Assembly (NCBI GenBank): GCA_016873935.1
Contig: VGVT01000012.1
Location: 1-62,236, forward strand
Direction: 5' to 3'
Source: Betaproteobacteria bacterium
GTDB taxonomy: Bacteria > Pseudomonadota > Gammaproteobacteria > Burkholderiales > Thiobacillaceae
DNA: 62,236 nt
Both the position numbers and the translations under genes were made by a program. Positions 41,302 to 51,487 of the stretch are shown piece by piece. Every line of letters starts with the position of its first letter. The first letter of the stretch is position 1. Under the pieces are notes generated by a model that searched no databases, was not told where the DNA came from, and was given only the letters and a program-made list of their open reading frames with translations.

Positions 41302-43011
41302 TTACACCAGGATCATCTCGGACAGGCCCTTGCCGGCGGGAATCATGGGGAACACGTTCTCGCGCGGGTCGGTGAGGAAGTTGAGGAACACCAGGCGGTC
41401 CTTGTATTTGCCGAAGGCATCGCGCAGGGCCGGTTCGACGTCCTCGGGCTTCTCGATGGTCATGCCGACATGGCCATAGGCTTCGGCCAATTTCACGAAG
41501 TCCGGCAGCGAAGTCATGTAGGACTCGGCGTAGCGCTCTTCGTAGAAGAACTCCTGCCATTGTCGCACCATGCCCAGGTAGCCGTTGTTGAGCAGGATGA
41601 TCTTCAGCGGCAGCTTGTTTTCCTTGCAGGTGGACAGTTCCTGGATGTTCATCTGGATGCTGCCCTCGCCGGTGATGCAGGCCACCGTCGCATCGGGATG
41701 CGCCATCTGCACGCCCATGGCGGCGGGCAGGCCGAAGCCCATGGTGCCGAGGCCGCCGGAGTTGATCCAGCGGCGCGGCTTGGCGAACTTGTAGTACTGC
41801 GCCGCCCACATCTGGTGCTGGCCGACGTCGGAGGTGACGAAGGCGTCGCCGCCCGTCACCTCGTAGAGCTTCTCCACCACGAACTGCGGCTTGATGACGG
41901 GAGCGGAGCGGTCGTACTTGAGGCAGTCCTGGGAACGCCACAACTCGATCTGCGCCCACCAGGCCTTGAGCGCCTGCTGATCCGGCTTCTCCTTGCCGGC
42001 CTTGATGAGCTTGATGATCTCGTCGAGCACCTGGCCGACCTCGCCGACGATGGGCACGTCCACCCGCACCCGCTTGGAGATGGAGGACGGATCCACGTCG
42101 ATGTGGATGATGCGGTGGGCTTCCTTGGCGAAGTGCTTGGGATTGCCCACCACCCGGTCGTCGAATCGGGCGCCCACCGCCAGCAGCACGTCGCAGTGCT
42201 GCATGGCCATGTTCGCCTCGATGGTGCCATGCATGCCCAGCATGCCCAGGAACAGCGGATCGGGCGAGGGATAGCCGCCCAGGCCCATCAGGGTATTGGT
42301 GACCGGATAGCCGAGCAGGCGGGCCAGTTCGGTGACCTGCTCCGCCGCGTTGCCCAGCACCACCCCACCGCCCGTGTAGAGGATGGGCCGCTTGGCTTCC
42401 AGCAACATCTGCGCGGCCTTCTTGATCTGGCCCGCGTGCCCCTTGCTGGTGGGGTTGTAGGAGCGCATGGTCACGCTCTTCGGATAGGCATACGCGCACT
42501 TGTGCTGGGTGACGTCCTTGGGCACGTCCACCACCACCGGGCCGGGACGACCGGTCGCGGCGATGTAGAAAGCCTTCTTGATGGTGGAAGCCAGTTCCTT
42601 CACGTCCTTGACCAGGAAGTTGTGCTTCACGCAAGGCCGGGTGATGCCGACGGTATCGACTTCCTGGAAGGCATCCTGGCCGATCGCGGCGGTGGGTACC
42701 TGGCCGGTGATCACCACCATGGGAATGGAGTCCATGTAGGCGGTGGCGATGCCGGTCACCGCATTCGTCGCGCCCGGTCCGGAGGTCACCAGGGCCACAC
42801 CGACCTGGCCGGTGCAGCGCGCATAGGCGTCGGCGGCATGCACGGCGGCCTGCTCATGGCGCACGAGAATGTGCTGGAAGTCCTTCTGCTTGTAGATTTC
42901 GTCGTAGATATTGAGCACCGCGCCACCCGGGTACCCAAAGATGTGCCTGACGCCTTCGTCGCGCAAGCAGCGGACCACGATCTCCGCTCCGGTCAATTCC
43001 ATGTCGGCCAT
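41302..43011 (-). CDS. ilvB: Acetolactate synthase large subunit IlvB
   Basis: A 569-aa ThDP-dependent enzyme making acetolactate and acetohydroxybutyrate. The FGYPGGAVL and HEQAAVHAADAYAR substrate regions are seen, and the ThDP motif runs from GEGSIQMNIQELST to LLNNGYLGMVRQWQE. ATG 43011 (MADMEL) is chosen; an ATG nine bases downstream is also possible. A sigma-70-like promoter lies at 43046-43074. Confidence 0.95.
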   Translation of the reverse strand: MADMELTGAEIVVRCLRDEGVRHIFGYPGGAVLNIYDEIYKQKDFQHILVRHEQAAVHAADAYARCTGQVGVALVTSGPGATNAVTGIATAYMDSIPMVVITGQVPTAAIGQDAFQEVDTVGITRPCVKHNFLVKDVKELASTIKKAFYIAATGRPGPVVVDVPKDVTQHKCAYAYPKSVTMRSYNPTSKGHAGQIKKAAQMLLEAKRPILYTGGGVVLGNAAEQVTELARLLGYPVTNTLMGLGGYPSPDPLFLGMLGMHGTIEANMAMQHCDVLLAVGARFDDRVVGNPKHFAKEAHRIIHIDVDPSSISKRVRVDVPIVGEVGQVLDEIIKLIKAGKEKPDQQALKAWWAQIELWRSQDCLKYDRSAPVIKPQFVVEKLYEVTGGDAFVTSDVGQHQMWAAQYYKFAKPRRWINSGGLGTMGFGLPAAMGVQMAHPDATVACITGEGSIQMNIQELSTCKENKLPLKIILLNNGYLGMVRQWQEFFYEERYAESYMTSLPDFVKLAEAYGHVGMTIEKPEDVEPALRDAFGKYKDRLVFLNFLTDPRENVFPMIPAGKGLSEMILV

Positions 43012-43045
43012 GGCGAGCAATTCTTGTTTATCAGAAAAGGCTGAA

Positions 43046-43074
43046 ACACTAGCGACTGCGCCTCGCCGGGTCAA
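43046..43074 (-). promoter_or_regulatory. Possible ilvB promoter
   Basis: TTGACC and TAGTGT are separated by 17 bases on the minus strand, 34 bases before the ilvB ATG and after the tRNA terminator. Confidence 0.5.
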
Positions 43075-43102
43075 GCCGCGAAGCTTGTGGCCCTGAAACG
43101 AA

Positions 43103-43128
43103 AAGGGTTTGGCGCGAGCCAAACCCTT
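43103..43128 (-). terminator. Terminator after the tRNA-Lys genes
   Basis: An 11-bp stem (aagggtttggc / gccaaaccctt) with a 4-base loop, then TTCGTTTC on the minus strand, directly after the tRNA CCA end. Confidence 0.85.
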
Positions 43129-43134
43129 GGTTGC

Positions 43135-43210
43135 TGGTGGGTTGTCACAGATTCGAACTGTGGACCTACGGATTAAGAGTCCGCTGCTCTACCAACTGAG
43201 CTAACAACCC
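43135..43210 (-). tRNA. tRNA-Lys (CUU)
   Basis: A 76-base cloverleaf with acceptor GGGTTGT/ACAACCC, D-loop AGCTCAGTTGGTAGAGC, anticodon loop CTCTTAA (anticodon CUU), T-loop TTCGAAT and an encoded CCA. It is second in a two-tRNA transcript. Confidence 0.95.
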
Positions 43211-43213
43211 GAA

Positions 43214-43289
43214 TGGTAGGTCGGGCGAGACTCGAACTCGCGACCAACGGATTAAAAGTCCGCTGCTCTACCAACTGAGCTACCGACCC
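43214..43289 (-). tRNA. tRNA-Lys (UUU)
   Basis: A 76-base cloverleaf with acceptor GGGTCGG, anticodon loop CTTTTAA (anticodon UUU), T-loop TTCGAGT and an encoded CCA. The D and anticodon arms nearly match the CUU gene three bases downstream, so the pair looks like an old tandem duplication. The first acceptor pair is G-U. Confidence 0.95.
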
Positions 43290-43303
43290 ATAAAAGGAGC
43301 GCG

Positions 43304-43333
43304 ATTATTCCAGACCCGCGCCAATCCGGTCAA
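43304..43333 (-). promoter_or_regulatory. Promoter of the tRNA-Lys pair
   Basis: TTGACC and AATAAT with 18 bases between, 15 bases before the first tRNA. Confidence 0.6.
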
Positions 43334-43345
43334 ACCGAAAATGCA

Positions 43346-44014
43346 TCAATAGGTAACGGTTCTCGGCTTGCCTGCCGGCGCCTGCGGCTTCGCGGCGGGC
43401 TTATCGCTTCGCGGCGCGGCGGTCTTGGACTGCGGCTTGCTGTGGCTGACTTCCTGGATGGGGGACGGACCCTGACGGGGTTCCGCCTTGCCGCCGGCAA
43501 GCTTGGTTTGCTTGTTCCTGTAGTCATCCATGAAGGCAAGAATCCTGTTCATGCGAACCTGGCCGGGAATGAACATGACGATTTCGCCGTCTGGATCGTA
43601 GACGTAGGAGGTGGGGTAGAAGTCCACCGGGCCCACTTGTCGGAACGGGCTGTCGGGATTGCGGCGGGCTCCGCCGGCGACGATGGCGTGGAAATCGATG
43701 TTGTGGCGTTTGGCGGTTTCCTTGACCACGTTGGCATCCGGACCGTAGTCGAGGCCCACGCCGATCACCACGAAGTCCTTGCGCTTGTTCAACTCGTTGA
43801 GGGTCGGCACTTCAACCCAGCACAACGGGCACCAGGGCGCCCAGAAATTCACCAGGACCCATCTTCCCTTGAAGTCGGATAGCTGGAAGCTCTTGCCCTC
43901 GACGTCGGTAAACTCGAAATTGATGGCCTTGGTCGGCTCCTCGGAGGCCAGCGCCGGACCCGACAGAAGCGATGCGAAGCCGATCAGCCACACACCCAGC
44001 AACTTATGCATCAT
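43346..44014 (-). CDS. TlpA-like periplasmic thioredoxin
   Basis: A 222-aa exported protein. The signal peptide ends near GPALASEEP. A thioredoxin-like domain follows with the active site FWAPWCPLCWVEVP (CPLC) and the cis-Pro region FYPTSYVYDPDG. A low-complexity tail of Lys, Pro and Ala makes up the last 55 residues. It probably acts as a periplasmic thiol reductant, for example in cytochrome c maturation. ATG 44014 follows AAAGGAAC. Confidence 0.82.
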   Translation of the reverse strand: MMHKLLGVWLIGFASLLSGPALASEEPTKAINFEFTDVEGKSFQLSDFKGRWVLVNFWAPWCPLCWVEVPTLNELNKRKDFVVIGVGLDYGPDANVVKETAKRHNIDFHAIVAGGARRNPDSPFRQVGPVDFYPTSYVYDPDGEIVMFIPGQVRMNRILAFMDDYRNKQTKLAGGKAEPRQGPSPIQEVSHSKPQSKTAAPRSDKPAAKPQAPAGKPRTVTY

Positions 44015-44110
44015 GTTCCTTTCCATCTCCCCCATAGGGGACAAGACACCGCGCGCACACCCGTGTTGATTATCGGCAGCACTCCCGACCCCTTGAATAG
44101 GACATTCGGA

Positions 44111-45205
44111 TCAGGCTTCACGCATCATCAGATAGTACTGAATTTTCATGGTGAGAGCCGCTCCGGCGACGATGCCGAAGAAAACAATGAATGAACTGAT
44201 GGATAAAGTCGACACTCCGGTGACCGCCTGGCCGATGGTGCAGCCCATGGCGGTGATGCCACCGAAGCCCATGAGCACGGCGCCGACCAGATGCCGGAAC
44301 ATGTCCTGGGGCGAATTGAAGTACTCCCAGCGGAAGCTGTGATTGAACATGGAGTAGAGGAAGGAACCCACCACCACGCCGAATACGCAGGCCACCGCGA
44401 AGGTGACGTGCTTGTCGCGCCAGTAGGCCCAGAGGTCCATGGTATAGGCCAGGGGCCCGACGAAAGTCATCGACTCGGCCATCTTCGAATCCGTGCCCAC
44501 GTAAGCGCGCTCCATGAATTCGTTTTCCGAGAATCCGAGATGGCCGGTGACATACCAGCCGGCGGCGACCACCAGGCCGACCACGATGCCGGCAAGGATG
44601 TTGTCGCGGTTCTCGCGGAACTCGCGGCTGGCGAACACGAACGCCAGGATCGCCAGCGCCAGGATCACCCCCACGGACAGCTGCGAGATCTTGTCCGCCA
44701 GCCCCAGCAGCGCGGGGAGCGTCTGCAGCCCGTCCAGATGGATAGTGAACGGTTCAGCGCGCAGGGTACCGTCCACCACATGGCGCAGGATACCGTTCAT
44801 GGTCACCAGGGCGGTGTAGCCCAAGAACATGAACACCACCACGGATTTCAGATTCCCCCCGCCCAGTCTGACCAGGGTGCGCTGACCGCAGCCGCCGGCC
44901 AGGGTCATGCCCACACCGAAGGTCAGTCCGCCGACCAGGGCCGCCAGCCAGTGCACCGTGCCGCGCGTGTAGATAGTTTGACCGAGATCGAGGTAACCGA
45001 AAAATACCAGCAGATTGGCGCCCAGGAGAGCCACCGCGATGCCCAATAGCCAGGCGCGCATGCGGCCCCAGTCGCCCATGTTCACCACGTCGGAAACCGC
45101 GCCCATGGTGCAGAAGCTGGTCTTGTTCGCCACATAGCCGAATACAAGGGCCAGAAAAAATCCCAGCCAGGCAACGAGCACTGCGGGGTTTTCCACGTAA
45201 TTCAT
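44111..45205 (-). CDS. YeeE/YedE-family sulfur-compound permease
   Basis: A 364-aa protein with about ten membrane helices and the two family repeats, each with a conserved Cys: LAGGCGQRTLVRLGGGN and GGITAMGCTIGQAVTG. YeeE (TsuA) imports thiosulfate through such cysteines; other members are linked to selenium or sulfur. It fits the sulfur-oxidiser context, though the substrate is inferred. No TusA partner is adjacent. It lies downstream of queC in the same direction. Confidence 0.85.
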   Translation of the reverse strand: MNYVENPAVLVAWLGFFLALVFGYVANKTSFCTMGAVSDVVNMGDWGRMRAWLLGIAVALLGANLLVFFGYLDLGQTIYTRGTVHWLAALVGGLTFGVGMTLAGGCGQRTLVRLGGGNLKSVVVFMFLGYTALVTMNGILRHVVDGTLRAEPFTIHLDGLQTLPALLGLADKISQLSVGVILALAILAFVFASREFRENRDNILAGIVVGLVVAAGWYVTGHLGFSENEFMERAYVGTDSKMAESMTFVGPLAYTMDLWAYWRDKHVTFAVACVFGVVVGSFLYSMFNHSFRWEYFNSPQDMFRHLVGAVLMGFGGITAMGCTIGQAVTGVSTLSISSFIVFFGIVAGAALTMKIQYYLMMREA

Positions 45206-45277
45206 CCTTGGTCTCCTGTGGGTGGGACGATGCCTGGGGCGGGATTATGAGGCAAATTCAGAGTCATCATGAGCCGC

Positions 45278-45952
45278 TCAGACGAGGTAACGGGTGGGAT
45301 CCGGGATGCCCGCCTGCTCGAAACCCTGGCGGCGCAGGCGGCAGGAATCGCAGCGTCCGCAGGCCAGGCCGGAGGCGCTGGCCTGGTAGCAGGACACGGT
45401 GAGGCCGTAATCCACCCCCAGGCTCACGCCCAGGCGGATGATCTGCGCCTTCGACAGATGGATCAGCGGCGCCCGGATTTCGATGCGGCTCCCCTCCACG
45501 GCCCTCCGTGTGGCGACATCCGCCAGGTTCTGGAAGGCGTCGATGAAAGCCGGACGGCAGTCCGGATAGCCGGAGTAATCAAGCGCGTTGACACCGATGT
45601 GAATGGCTTCCGCATCCAGCACCTCGGCCCAGCCCAGGGCCAGGGCCAGCATGATGGTGTTGCGCGCCGGCACGTAGGTGACGGGAATGCCCGGCGCGGG
45701 TGTTTCCGGCACTGCGATGCCGGGATCGGTCAGGGCTGACCCCGTGTAGGGCCCCATGTCCAGGCGCATGATGCGATGCTCCACCGCCCCCAGTTGGGCG
45801 GCGACGGCGCGGGCCGCGTCCAGCTCGGCGTGGTGGCGCTGGCCATAATCCAGGCTGAGGGCATGGCAGTCGTAGTCGTCGCGGCGGGCAATGGCGAGGG
45901 TCGTGGCCGAATCCAGGCCGCCCGACAGCAGCACCACCGCGCGCGGCCTCAT
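45278..45952 (-). CDS. queC: 7-cyano-7-deazaguanine synthase QueC
   Basis: A 224-aa enzyme converting 7-carboxy-7-deazaguanine to preQ0 with ATP and ammonia. The PP-loop [13 protein letters not shown] is at the start and the zinc-binding CYQ...CGRCDSC at the end. The ATG at 45952 overlaps the queE stop (ATGA). Confidence 0.95.
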   Translation of the reverse strand: MRPRAVVLLSGGLDSATTLAIARRDDYDCHALSLDYGQRHHAELDAARAVAAQLGAVEHRIMRLDMGPYTGSALTDPGIAVPETPAPGIPVTYVPARNTIMLALALGWAEVLDAEAIHIGVNALDYSGYPDCRPAFIDAFQNLADVATRRAVEGSRIEIRAPLIHLSKAQIIRLGVSLGVDYGLTVSCYQASASGLACGRCDSCRLRRQGFEQAGIPDPTRYLV

Positions 45953-46602
45953 CGCCCCGGCTCCTGCCCCCACAACAGCTTGTGCAATTGCACCTGCACA
46001 CGCACGTCCAGGCCATCCCGCAGCACCCATTCCGCGAGCCGCGCGGCATCCAGCCTGCCCCAGGCCGGGGAGAAAAGCACCGGACAGCGCGCCGCGAGGC
46101 CATGTTCGGCCAGTCGTTCGCGCGCCCACACATAGTCCGCCTCGTCCGTCAGCACGAATTTCACCTCGTCGCGCGGAGTCAGCCACTCGATATTGGCCCA
46201 GTGATTCCGCGCCACCTCCCCCGAGCCCGGCGTCTTCACGTCAACGATGCGGGCGACCCGCGCATCGACGCCGGAGATGTCGAGGGCACCGCTGGTTTCC
46301 AGGGAGACATCCAGCCCTGCGTCGCAGAGGACGCGCAGGAGGTCGCAACAGGACTTCTGCGCAAGGGGCTCGCCGCCGGTAACGGTGACATGGCGGGTAC
46401 GGTGCGCGCGCACGCGCCCGAGGATGGCAGGGACATCCATCCATTCGCCACCCTGGAAGGCGTACTCGGTATCGCAATACCCGCAACGCAGGGGGCAGCC
46501 GGTCAGGCGGATGAACACCGTCGGCAGTCCGACCCGACTGGCCTCACCCTGCAGCGACAGGAAGATTTCCGTGATGCGCAGCCGCGTGTCCGGCGGAGAC
46601 AT
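45949..46602 (-). CDS. queE: 7-carboxy-7-deazaguanine synthase QueE
   Basis: A 217-aa radical SAM enzyme that ring-contracts carboxy-tetrahydropterin in queuosine synthesis. The cluster motif CPLRCGYC (CX3CX2C) sits in [19 protein letters not shown], and the SAM-binding VTGGEPLAQ follows. ATG 46602 is used; the preceding GTG is an alternative. It overlaps the cpoB stop by one base, so queE follows the Tol-Pal genes, a common proteobacterial order. Confidence 0.94.
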   Translation of the reverse strand: MSPPDTRLRITEIFLSLQGEASRVGLPTVFIRLTGCPLRCGYCDTEYAFQGGEWMDVPAILGRVRAHRTRHVTVTGGEPLAQKSCCDLLRVLCDAGLDVSLETSGALDISGVDARVARIVDVKTPGSGEVARNHWANIEWLTPRDEVKFVLTDEADYVWARERLAEHGLAARCPVLFSPAWGRLDAARLAEWVLRDGLDVRVQVQLHKLLWGQEPGR

Positions 46603-47477
46603 CACTTCAGCGTCGCCAGAAGCCTCTTGCCCCCCTCCGCCGCACGGCTCTGGGGATGCGCGCCAATGAGCTGCTCCAGCGTGGCACGCGCCTGTTCGGG
46701 CTGGTTCAGTTGCACTTGCGCGCGCGCCAGGGACAGCATGGTGTCGGGTACCTTGGGGTCCGAGGGGAAATCCTTCAGCAAACGCTGATAACTGGTCAGG
46801 GCGCTAGCGAAATCCGACAGCGCGGCGTAGGAGACCCCGGTCCAGTACAAGGCATTGGCCGCGAGCGAACCCTCGGGATACTGTTTCAGGAAGGCTTGGA
46901 AGGCGGCCACCGCATCCTTGTATTTGCCCGATCTAACCAGGGCATGCGCGGAGGTGTAGGCGCGCGTCTCCGCCTCGCCGTCCTGCGGCGAGGGCGTCAC
47001 CGTCACCGGGGTGGGCGCCGCAGTGGGCGGCGTTGCGGCAGGGGCTGGTGGAGGGAGAGCAGGTGGCGTGGCGGTCGGCGCCAGGGACTGGGAAACCTGC
47101 AGGCGGATGGCGTCGGCGGGCGCCGCCGCGGGACGGCTGGCCAGTTCCTTGATGCGTCCGTCGAAGTCCGCGAACAGTTCACGCGCGCGCTTGTCGGCGT
47201 TATCCAGGCGATAGGTCTGTTCTTCCTGGCTGCCGCGCAGGCGGGCCACCTCGGCCTTCAAGGCTTCCACCTGATTGAGCAGATTCAGGAGGCCCTGGCT
47301 GTGCAGCTGTTTTTCCAGGCGGGCGAGGCGCTCATCCTGGCTGATCATCATCCTGCGCAGTTCCGTGGCCTGGGCCAGGGCATCCTCGGCCGGCCCCGCC
47401 CAGGCGGGTGCGCACGGCAGCGAGGCGGCGCAGGCCAGCGCGCACAGACGGGTGAAGGAAAGGGCGCGGGGGATCAT
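46602..47477 (-). CDS. cpoB: Cell division coordinator CpoB (YbgF)
   Basis: A 291-aa periplasmic protein: signal peptide to APAWA, an N-terminal coiled coil (about 35-110), a Pro/Ala/Thr-rich linker, and TPR repeats in the last 130 residues (ALVRSGKYKDAVAAFQAFLK). CpoB links Tol-Pal to peptidoglycan synthesis at division. It is coupled to pal by ATGA. Confidence 0.9.
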   Translation of the reverse strand: MIPRALSFTRLCALACAASLPCAPAWAGPAEDALAQATELRRMMISQDERLARLEKQLHSQGLLNLLNQVEALKAEVARLRGSQEEQTYRLDNADKRARELFADFDGRIKELASRPAAAPADAIRLQVSQSLAPTATPPALPPPAPAATPPTAAPTPVTVTPSPQDGEAETRAYTSAHALVRSGKYKDAVAAFQAFLKQYPEGSLAANALYWTGVSYAALSDFASALTSYQRLLKDFPSDPKVPDTMLSLARAQVQLNQPEQARATLEQLIGAHPQSRAAEGGKRLLATLK

Positions 47478-48190
47478 TCGCCTTCGTAGACGATCTCGAC
47501 GCGGCGGTTCTGCTGCCAGGCCTCCTCGTCATGTCCTTCCGCCACCGGTTTTTCCTCGCCGAATGAAACCGCCTCCATCTGCGCATCCGCTACGCCCAAC
47601 AGGCTGAGGGCCTTGTACACGCTTTCGGCGCGGCGCTGGCCGAGGGCCAGGTTGTACTCGCGGCTGCCGCGTTCGTCGGCGTGGCCCTGCAGGATGGTCT
47701 TGGCCGCCTTTTGCTGTTTCAGGTACTGCGCATGCGCCTCCAGCAGAGCGCGATATTCATCACGGATGGCGGCGCTGTCGTACTCGAAGCGGAGGACACG
47801 TTGCGCCAGCGGACTGGCGGGGTTTTTCGGGTCCAGCACGGGCGCGGCGTCCGGCCCGGCTGTGCCGGCCTGTCCGGCCGCTGCAAGCGGCTTGCCATCG
47901 GGGCCGATGGCCACGCCTTGGCTGGCACCCAGGCTGGCCACCTTGGTATCCGGATCCACCATGGGTCGGGTTTCCACGATCGATGTGGGCTTGCCGGCCG
48001 GTTTCGCGGCATCCGCGGCAGTCGCAGCGGCGGTGCCAGAACCTGTGGTGGCGGTAGTGGCCGACGTGGCGGAGGGCTTCGCCGCATCCTTGCTGGGCAC
48101 CGCCCGGTCCTCGATGCTGGCCACCGTGGCGGTATCGGCGCAACCCGCCAACAAGCCGGCGAGCACCAGCGCAGAGATCAAAGATTTCAT
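47474..48190 (-). CDS. pal: Peptidoglycan-associated lipoprotein Pal
   Basis: A 238-aa lipoprotein, longer than usual (about 170). The lipobox is LLAGC17. A long Ala/Thr/Pro-rich linker of about 100 residues leads to the OmpA-like domain, with LQGHADERGSREYNLALGQRR and the ending QNRRVEIVY. Pal anchors the outer membrane to peptidoglycan and binds TolB. The extended linker is unusual. Confidence 0.93.
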   Translation of the reverse strand: MKSLISALVLAGLLAGCADTATVASIEDRAVPSKDAAKPSATSATTATTGSGTAAATAADAAKPAGKPTSIVETRPMVDPDTKVASLGASQGVAIGPDGKPLAAAGQAGTAGPDAAPVLDPKNPASPLAQRVLRFEYDSAAIRDEYRALLEAHAQYLKQQKAAKTILQGHADERGSREYNLALGQRRAESVYKALSLLGVADAQMEAVSFGEEKPVAEGHDEEAWQQNRRVEIVYEGE

Positions 48191-48217
48191 GACAGCTCCT
48201 TGTCGTTCAAATCTGTA

Positions 48218-49474
48218 TCAGGGCCCCCAGGCCGGCTCGCGCAGGTCACCGCTTTGCGACAGGCGCTGCCTCACGGCGCCGTCGACGCTGACGGTGGCCA
48301 ACACCCCGCGACCGTTGACCAGCGTGGCGTAGAGAATCATGCGTCCGTTGCTGGCGAAACTGGGCGACTCGTCCAGGGCGGTATCGGTCAGCACCTGCAT
48401 CTGGCGGGTGTTCAGGTCCATCACGGCGATGTGGAACTTGCCATTGCGGCGATGCACGAAAGCCAGGTTGTTGCCATCCGGCGACAGCGCTGGGGAAACA
48501 TTGTACGCGCCTTCGAAGGTGACGCGGCTCACCTGCCCGCCGGGCAACTCGGCCCGGTAGATTTGCGGCGAACCGCCGCGGTCCGAAGTGAAATACATCC
48601 AGCGCCCGTCCGGACTGAACACCGGTTCGGTATCCAGGGCTCCGCCTCGGGAAAAGCGGGTGAGTTCGCCGGTATCCGGATTCAGGAAATAGATCTGCGA
48701 AGTTTCATCCTTGGACAGGGTGACGGCCAGGCGCCGGCCATCCGGAAACCAGGCCGGCGCCGAATTGGAGCCGCGGAAGCGGGCCACCGCGCGACGGCCG
48801 CCATCGGCCAGATGTTGCACGTAGACCACCGGCTTCTTGTCCTCGAAGGACACATAGGCCAGCTTGCTGCCATCCGGCGACCAGGCGGGAGAGATGAGGG
48901 GCTCCGGCGAGGACGCCACGGTGATGGCGTTCTGGCTGTCGGCGTCGGCGACCTGCAGTTCGTAGCGACCGGGCCGCTTGAGGATGTAGGCGATGCGGCC
49001 CGAATAGCTGCCCGGCTCCCCCAGCAGCTTCTCATGCACCACGTCGGCAATGCGGTGCGCCACGCCGCGCAGGCCGGCCGGGGTGGTCGTATAGGACAAG
49101 GCGGCGAGTTGGCTTTGCCGCACCGCATCAAACAACCAGAAGCGCACCTCGATGCGGCCGTTGGCGGCGGGCAGGGCCTGGCCCATGAGGACCGCGTCGG
49201 CGCCGCGCGACTTCCAGGTCGGCAGGGAAAGCCCCTGCGGCGATTCCGGTGACACCACGCCCTGGGCGTCCACCAGCCGGAAATATCCGCTGCGGCCGAG
49301 GTCGCCGGACACCACCGCGGCCGGGTCCGTCGCGCCCGGGGCGCTCAGGGTGAAAGGCAGGATGGCCACAGGGATGCGGTTGAGGGCGCCGCCCACGATC
49401 TCGATGGTCATGGCGGCCATGCACAGGGGGCTGGCCAGGGCCAGCAGCACTACGAGAAGCAGTCGATGCATCAT
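48218..49474 (-). CDS. tolB: Tol-Pal system protein TolB
   Basis: A 418-aa periplasmic protein: a signal peptide (LLLVVLLALASPLCMAA), an N-terminal alpha/beta domain (VAILPFTL), and a C-terminal beta-propeller with repeated SPDG blades (SPAWSPDGSKLAYVSFE, FSPDGRWMYFTSDRGG). It moves between Pal and TolA. ATG 49474 starts MMHRLLL; the upstream open frame does not code. Confidence 0.95.
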   Translation of the reverse strand: MMHRLLLVVLLALASPLCMAAMTIEIVGGALNRIPVAILPFTLSAPGATDPAAVVSGDLGRSGYFRLVDAQGVVSPESPQGLSLPTWKSRGADAVLMGQALPAANGRIEVRFWLFDAVRQSQLAALSYTTTPAGLRGVAHRIADVVHEKLLGEPGSYSGRIAYILKRPGRYELQVADADSQNAITVASSPEPLISPAWSPDGSKLAYVSFEDKKPVVYVQHLADGGRRAVARFRGSNSAPAWFPDGRRLAVTLSKDETSQIYFLNPDTGELTRFSRGGALDTEPVFSPDGRWMYFTSDRGGSPQIYRAELPGGQVSRVTFEGAYNVSPALSPDGNNLAFVHRRNGKFHIAVMDLNTRQMQVLTDTALDESPSFASNGRMILYATLVNGRGVLATVSVDGAVRQRLSQSGDLREPAWGP

Positions 49475-49515
49475 GGTCGGTTCAAATCGGCTCGCGGACA
49501 GTTTATCAGCTTTGC

Positions 49516-50394
49516 TCAGGCGCCCCCGCCCGCCTCGGCAGAGGGGCGGAACTTGAGGATCAGCCCCTCGCGGAACACCTGCGCGGCCTCGCGCTCGGGC
49601 GGCAATGGCAGTGGGGAGGCCTTCAGGATGGCGCGTTCCACCTCGGTGTCGTAGGCCGGCTGGCCGCTGCTTTTCACCAGGACCGCGCGGACCACCTCGC
49701 CATTGGGCAGCAAGCTGACCTCGAACACCGCCTCGGGGTTCCCGGTCAGCCTGTACGGAAGGCGCACGTAGGCCTGAATCTTGGCCTGGATGCGCAGCTT
49801 GAAATCGTCGACCAGGCGCGCATGCCGGCTGGCGCGGGAACGCTCCTGCAGGGCGTTCAACTGGGCCCGTTCGGCCTCCAGGTCTTCCCGCATCTGCCGG
49901 GCGAGATCCTGTTCCACCTGCCGACGGGCCTGCTCCCTTTTCTCCTTTTCCTGGCGCTCCCTGTCCTGCTGTCGACGCAGTTCTTCCTGTTTCCGGGTTT
50001 CCTCCTGGCGTTTCAATTCTTCCTGCTGCCGCAGTTCCTCCTGACGCTTGAGTTCGGCCTGGCGTTCCTCGCGCAGGCGCGTTTCCTCCAGCCGGCGGGC
50101 TTCCTCCCGTTTCTTCCGCTCGGCTTTCTCCAGGGCAATGTCCACCTGCTCGGGCGCAGCCTTTACCGGCGGCGGCGGCTCCGGTGCGGGCAGGGGCTCG
50201 GGCGCTGGCGGAGGGTCGAGGATGGGTATGGCAGGCGGCGGTTCCGGCAATTCCGTCCACAGATCGGCCTGCACCGGAATCAGCGGCGGGTTGTTCCAGG
50301 ACACACTGAAAACCAGGCCAACCAGGAACAGGCCGTGCACCAACAGCGACAGACCACCCGAGGAAACGTGCTGGAGGCGGCCGGCGTCGGTCAC
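49516..50394 (-). CDS. tolA: Tol-Pal system protein TolA
   Basis: A 292-aa protein. One membrane helix (about 15-33) leads to a Pro-rich stretch and a long Glu/Arg/Gln/Lys helix (about 85-185) that spans the periplasm. The C-terminal domain (AYVRLPYRLTGNPEAVFEVSLLPNG, cut here as AYVRLPYRLTGN) is of the TonB/TolA type. It transmits force from TolQR to Pal. The start is GTG at 50394, overlapping the tolR stop. Confidence 0.93.
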   Translation of the reverse strand: MTDAGRLQHVSSGGLSLLVHGLFLVGLVFSVSWNNPPLIPVQADLWTELPEPPPAIPILDPPPAPEPLPAPEPPPPVKAAPEQVDIALEKAERKKREEARRLEETRLREERQAELKRQEELRQQEELKRQEETRKQEELRRQQDRERQEKEKREQARRQVEQDLARQMREDLEAERAQLNALQERSRASRHARLVDDFKLRIQAKIQAYVRLPYRLTGNPEAVFEVSLLPNGEVVRAVLVKSSGQPAYDTEVERAILKASPLPLPPEREAAQVFREGLILKFRPSAEAGGGA

Positions 50395-50806
50395 GGCTGG
50401 GCGGTCTTCACCAGAAGGCCGACGCGCGCGACACCCAGAGTTTGCAGGGTATCCATTACCTGCATGACGCGTTCATATTGCACGTTGCGGTCGGCGGAAA
50501 TCACCACGGGCTGGCCCGGTTGCGCTTGCGCACGGGCGCGCACGGCGGCTTCCAGGCCCGCGCCCGATACCGTTTCGCCGATTTCATTGGCGCCACGATC
50601 GCGCAGCAGCAGGCTGCCGTCGGCGCGTACTACCACCTCCAGAGGCGCGACCGGGGCGGCGGTGCTCTTGCCGACGCTGGGCAATTCGACCTGGGTCGGA
50701 CTGATGAAGGGCGCGGTGACCATGAAGATCACCAGCAGCACCAGCATCACGTCGATATACGGCACGACGTTGATCTGACTGACCGCCCGGCGCGAGCGAC
50801 GCGGGA

Positions 50807-50810
<4 letters not shown>
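50391..50810 (-). CDS. tolR: Tol-Pal system protein TolR
   Basis: A 139-aa ExbD-family protein with one membrane helix carrying the proton-path Asp (INVVPYIDVMLVLLVIFMV) and a periplasmic dimerisation domain. It is coupled to tolQ (ATGA) and to tolA (GTGA). Confidence 0.94.

Positions 50811-51486
<676 letters not shown>

Positions 51487-51487
<1 letters not shown>

Noticed and set aside
43135-43289. tRNA pair considered as an integration site
   Set aside because: No integrase gene, direct repeat of a tRNA end or foreign cargo is seen beside it.
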